Below, piece after piece: positions 63,865 through 64,000 of a stretch of DNA of 64,000 nucleotides. Position 1 is the stretch's first letter. Each line of letters starts with the position of its first letter. The position numbers were made by a program, and so were the translations under genes. The stretch is from Beaufortia kweichowensis (taxonomy: Eukaryota > Chordata > Actinopteri > Cypriniformes > Gastromyzontidae), in contig CM032794.1 in assembly GCA_019155185.1 (NCBI GenBank), forward strand, positions 4,689,988 to 4,753,987, in the 5' to 3' direction. The notes under the pieces are model-generated. The model was not told the DNA's origin. It saw nothing but the letters and a program-made list of their open reading frames with translations, and ran no database searches.

Positions 63865-64000
63865 TTGATCATACTGCTACACAGCCCTGCCGGAAAACAA
63901 AACCAGGCTACACCAGTTTGAGGTGGTCAAGCTGTTTCTGGAAACTGGTAGCTTTGTTGATGGTCCAAGATGGTCTACCAGCTCTTAAGAACTTGGCCAA
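63865..64000. repeat. AGCTGGT-type interspersed repeat, runs off window end
   Basis: Alternating ACCAGGCTACACCAG, GGTGGTCAAGCTG, ACTGGTAGC and CTACCAGCTC words. Same family style as the copies at 33.5 and 49.7 kb. Confidence 0.6.

Larger units (their letters stand above)
55153..64000 (-). other. neo1: neo1 intron 1 (partial)
   Basis: At least 8.85 kb upstream of the Ig1 exon. I found no signal-peptide exon with a donor of the required phase (one base of a Gly codon before GG TCA), so exon 1 is outside the window. Contains a 20-bp palindrome at 60150, candidate regulatory blocks, and an AGCTGGT repeat running off the end. Confidence 0.75.

Overview
The window is animal nuclear DNA, most likely from a cyprinid-type teleost fish. 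It has intron-rich vertebrate genes, low GC content, dinucleotide microsatellites, and dispersed repeats of kinds abundant in carp and zebrafish relatives. It contains two genes in tail-to-tail orientation. On the + strand, positions 419-1226 hold four coding exons of ribosomal protein S17 (rps17); the ATG-bearing first exon is not in the window. On the - strand, positions 3709-55152 hold 28 coding exons of neogenin (neo1), the netrin/RGM/hemojuvelin receptor of the DCC family. The first neo1 exon (5' UTR and signal peptide) must lie beyond position 64000.

The neo1 exons, read from high to low coordinates, encode four Ig domains (exons 2-7), six fibronectin type III domains (exons 8-20), a variable juxtamembrane stalk (exons 21-22), a transmembrane helix (exon 23) and a cytoplasmic tail ending in the conserved P3 helix (exon 29). 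Exon numbers assume a single upstream exon 1. I set boundaries by finding the splice sites and checking codon phase at every junction. All 28 exons join in one frame with a single exception: exon 3 (Ig2) has one extra base in a GGG run (38831-38833 on +), which shifts the frame and gives a stop at 38803-38805. The product encoded in the window is about 1402 residues after exon 1. The preference for neogenin over DCC rests on the C-terminus ending in DLNAITTA and on cassette and domain sequences that follow vertebrate neogenin throughout.

Everything else is intronic or intergenic. Two introns dominate: intron 2 (15.85 kb) and intron 1 (more than 8.8 kb within the window). The introns carry three copies of one terminal-inverted-repeat (TIR) element, two other TIR-type elements, a diverged pair of an unnamed dispersed repeat, a 43-bp minisatellite with related sequences at four other sites, a second tandem repeat, a 181-bp CT/GA microsatellite, an AT microsatellite, a 480-bp purine/pyrimidine tract beside a small cassette exon, two CpG-dense patches, and several blocks that might be regulatory. 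No transposase, reverse transcriptase, tRNA, rRNA or CRISPR was found. I saw no clearly new biological system. The most unusual items are the single-base frameshift in the Ig2 exon, a GC-AG intron inside FN3 domain 1, the dispersed repeat families, and an unidentified exon-like open frame at 33168-33506.
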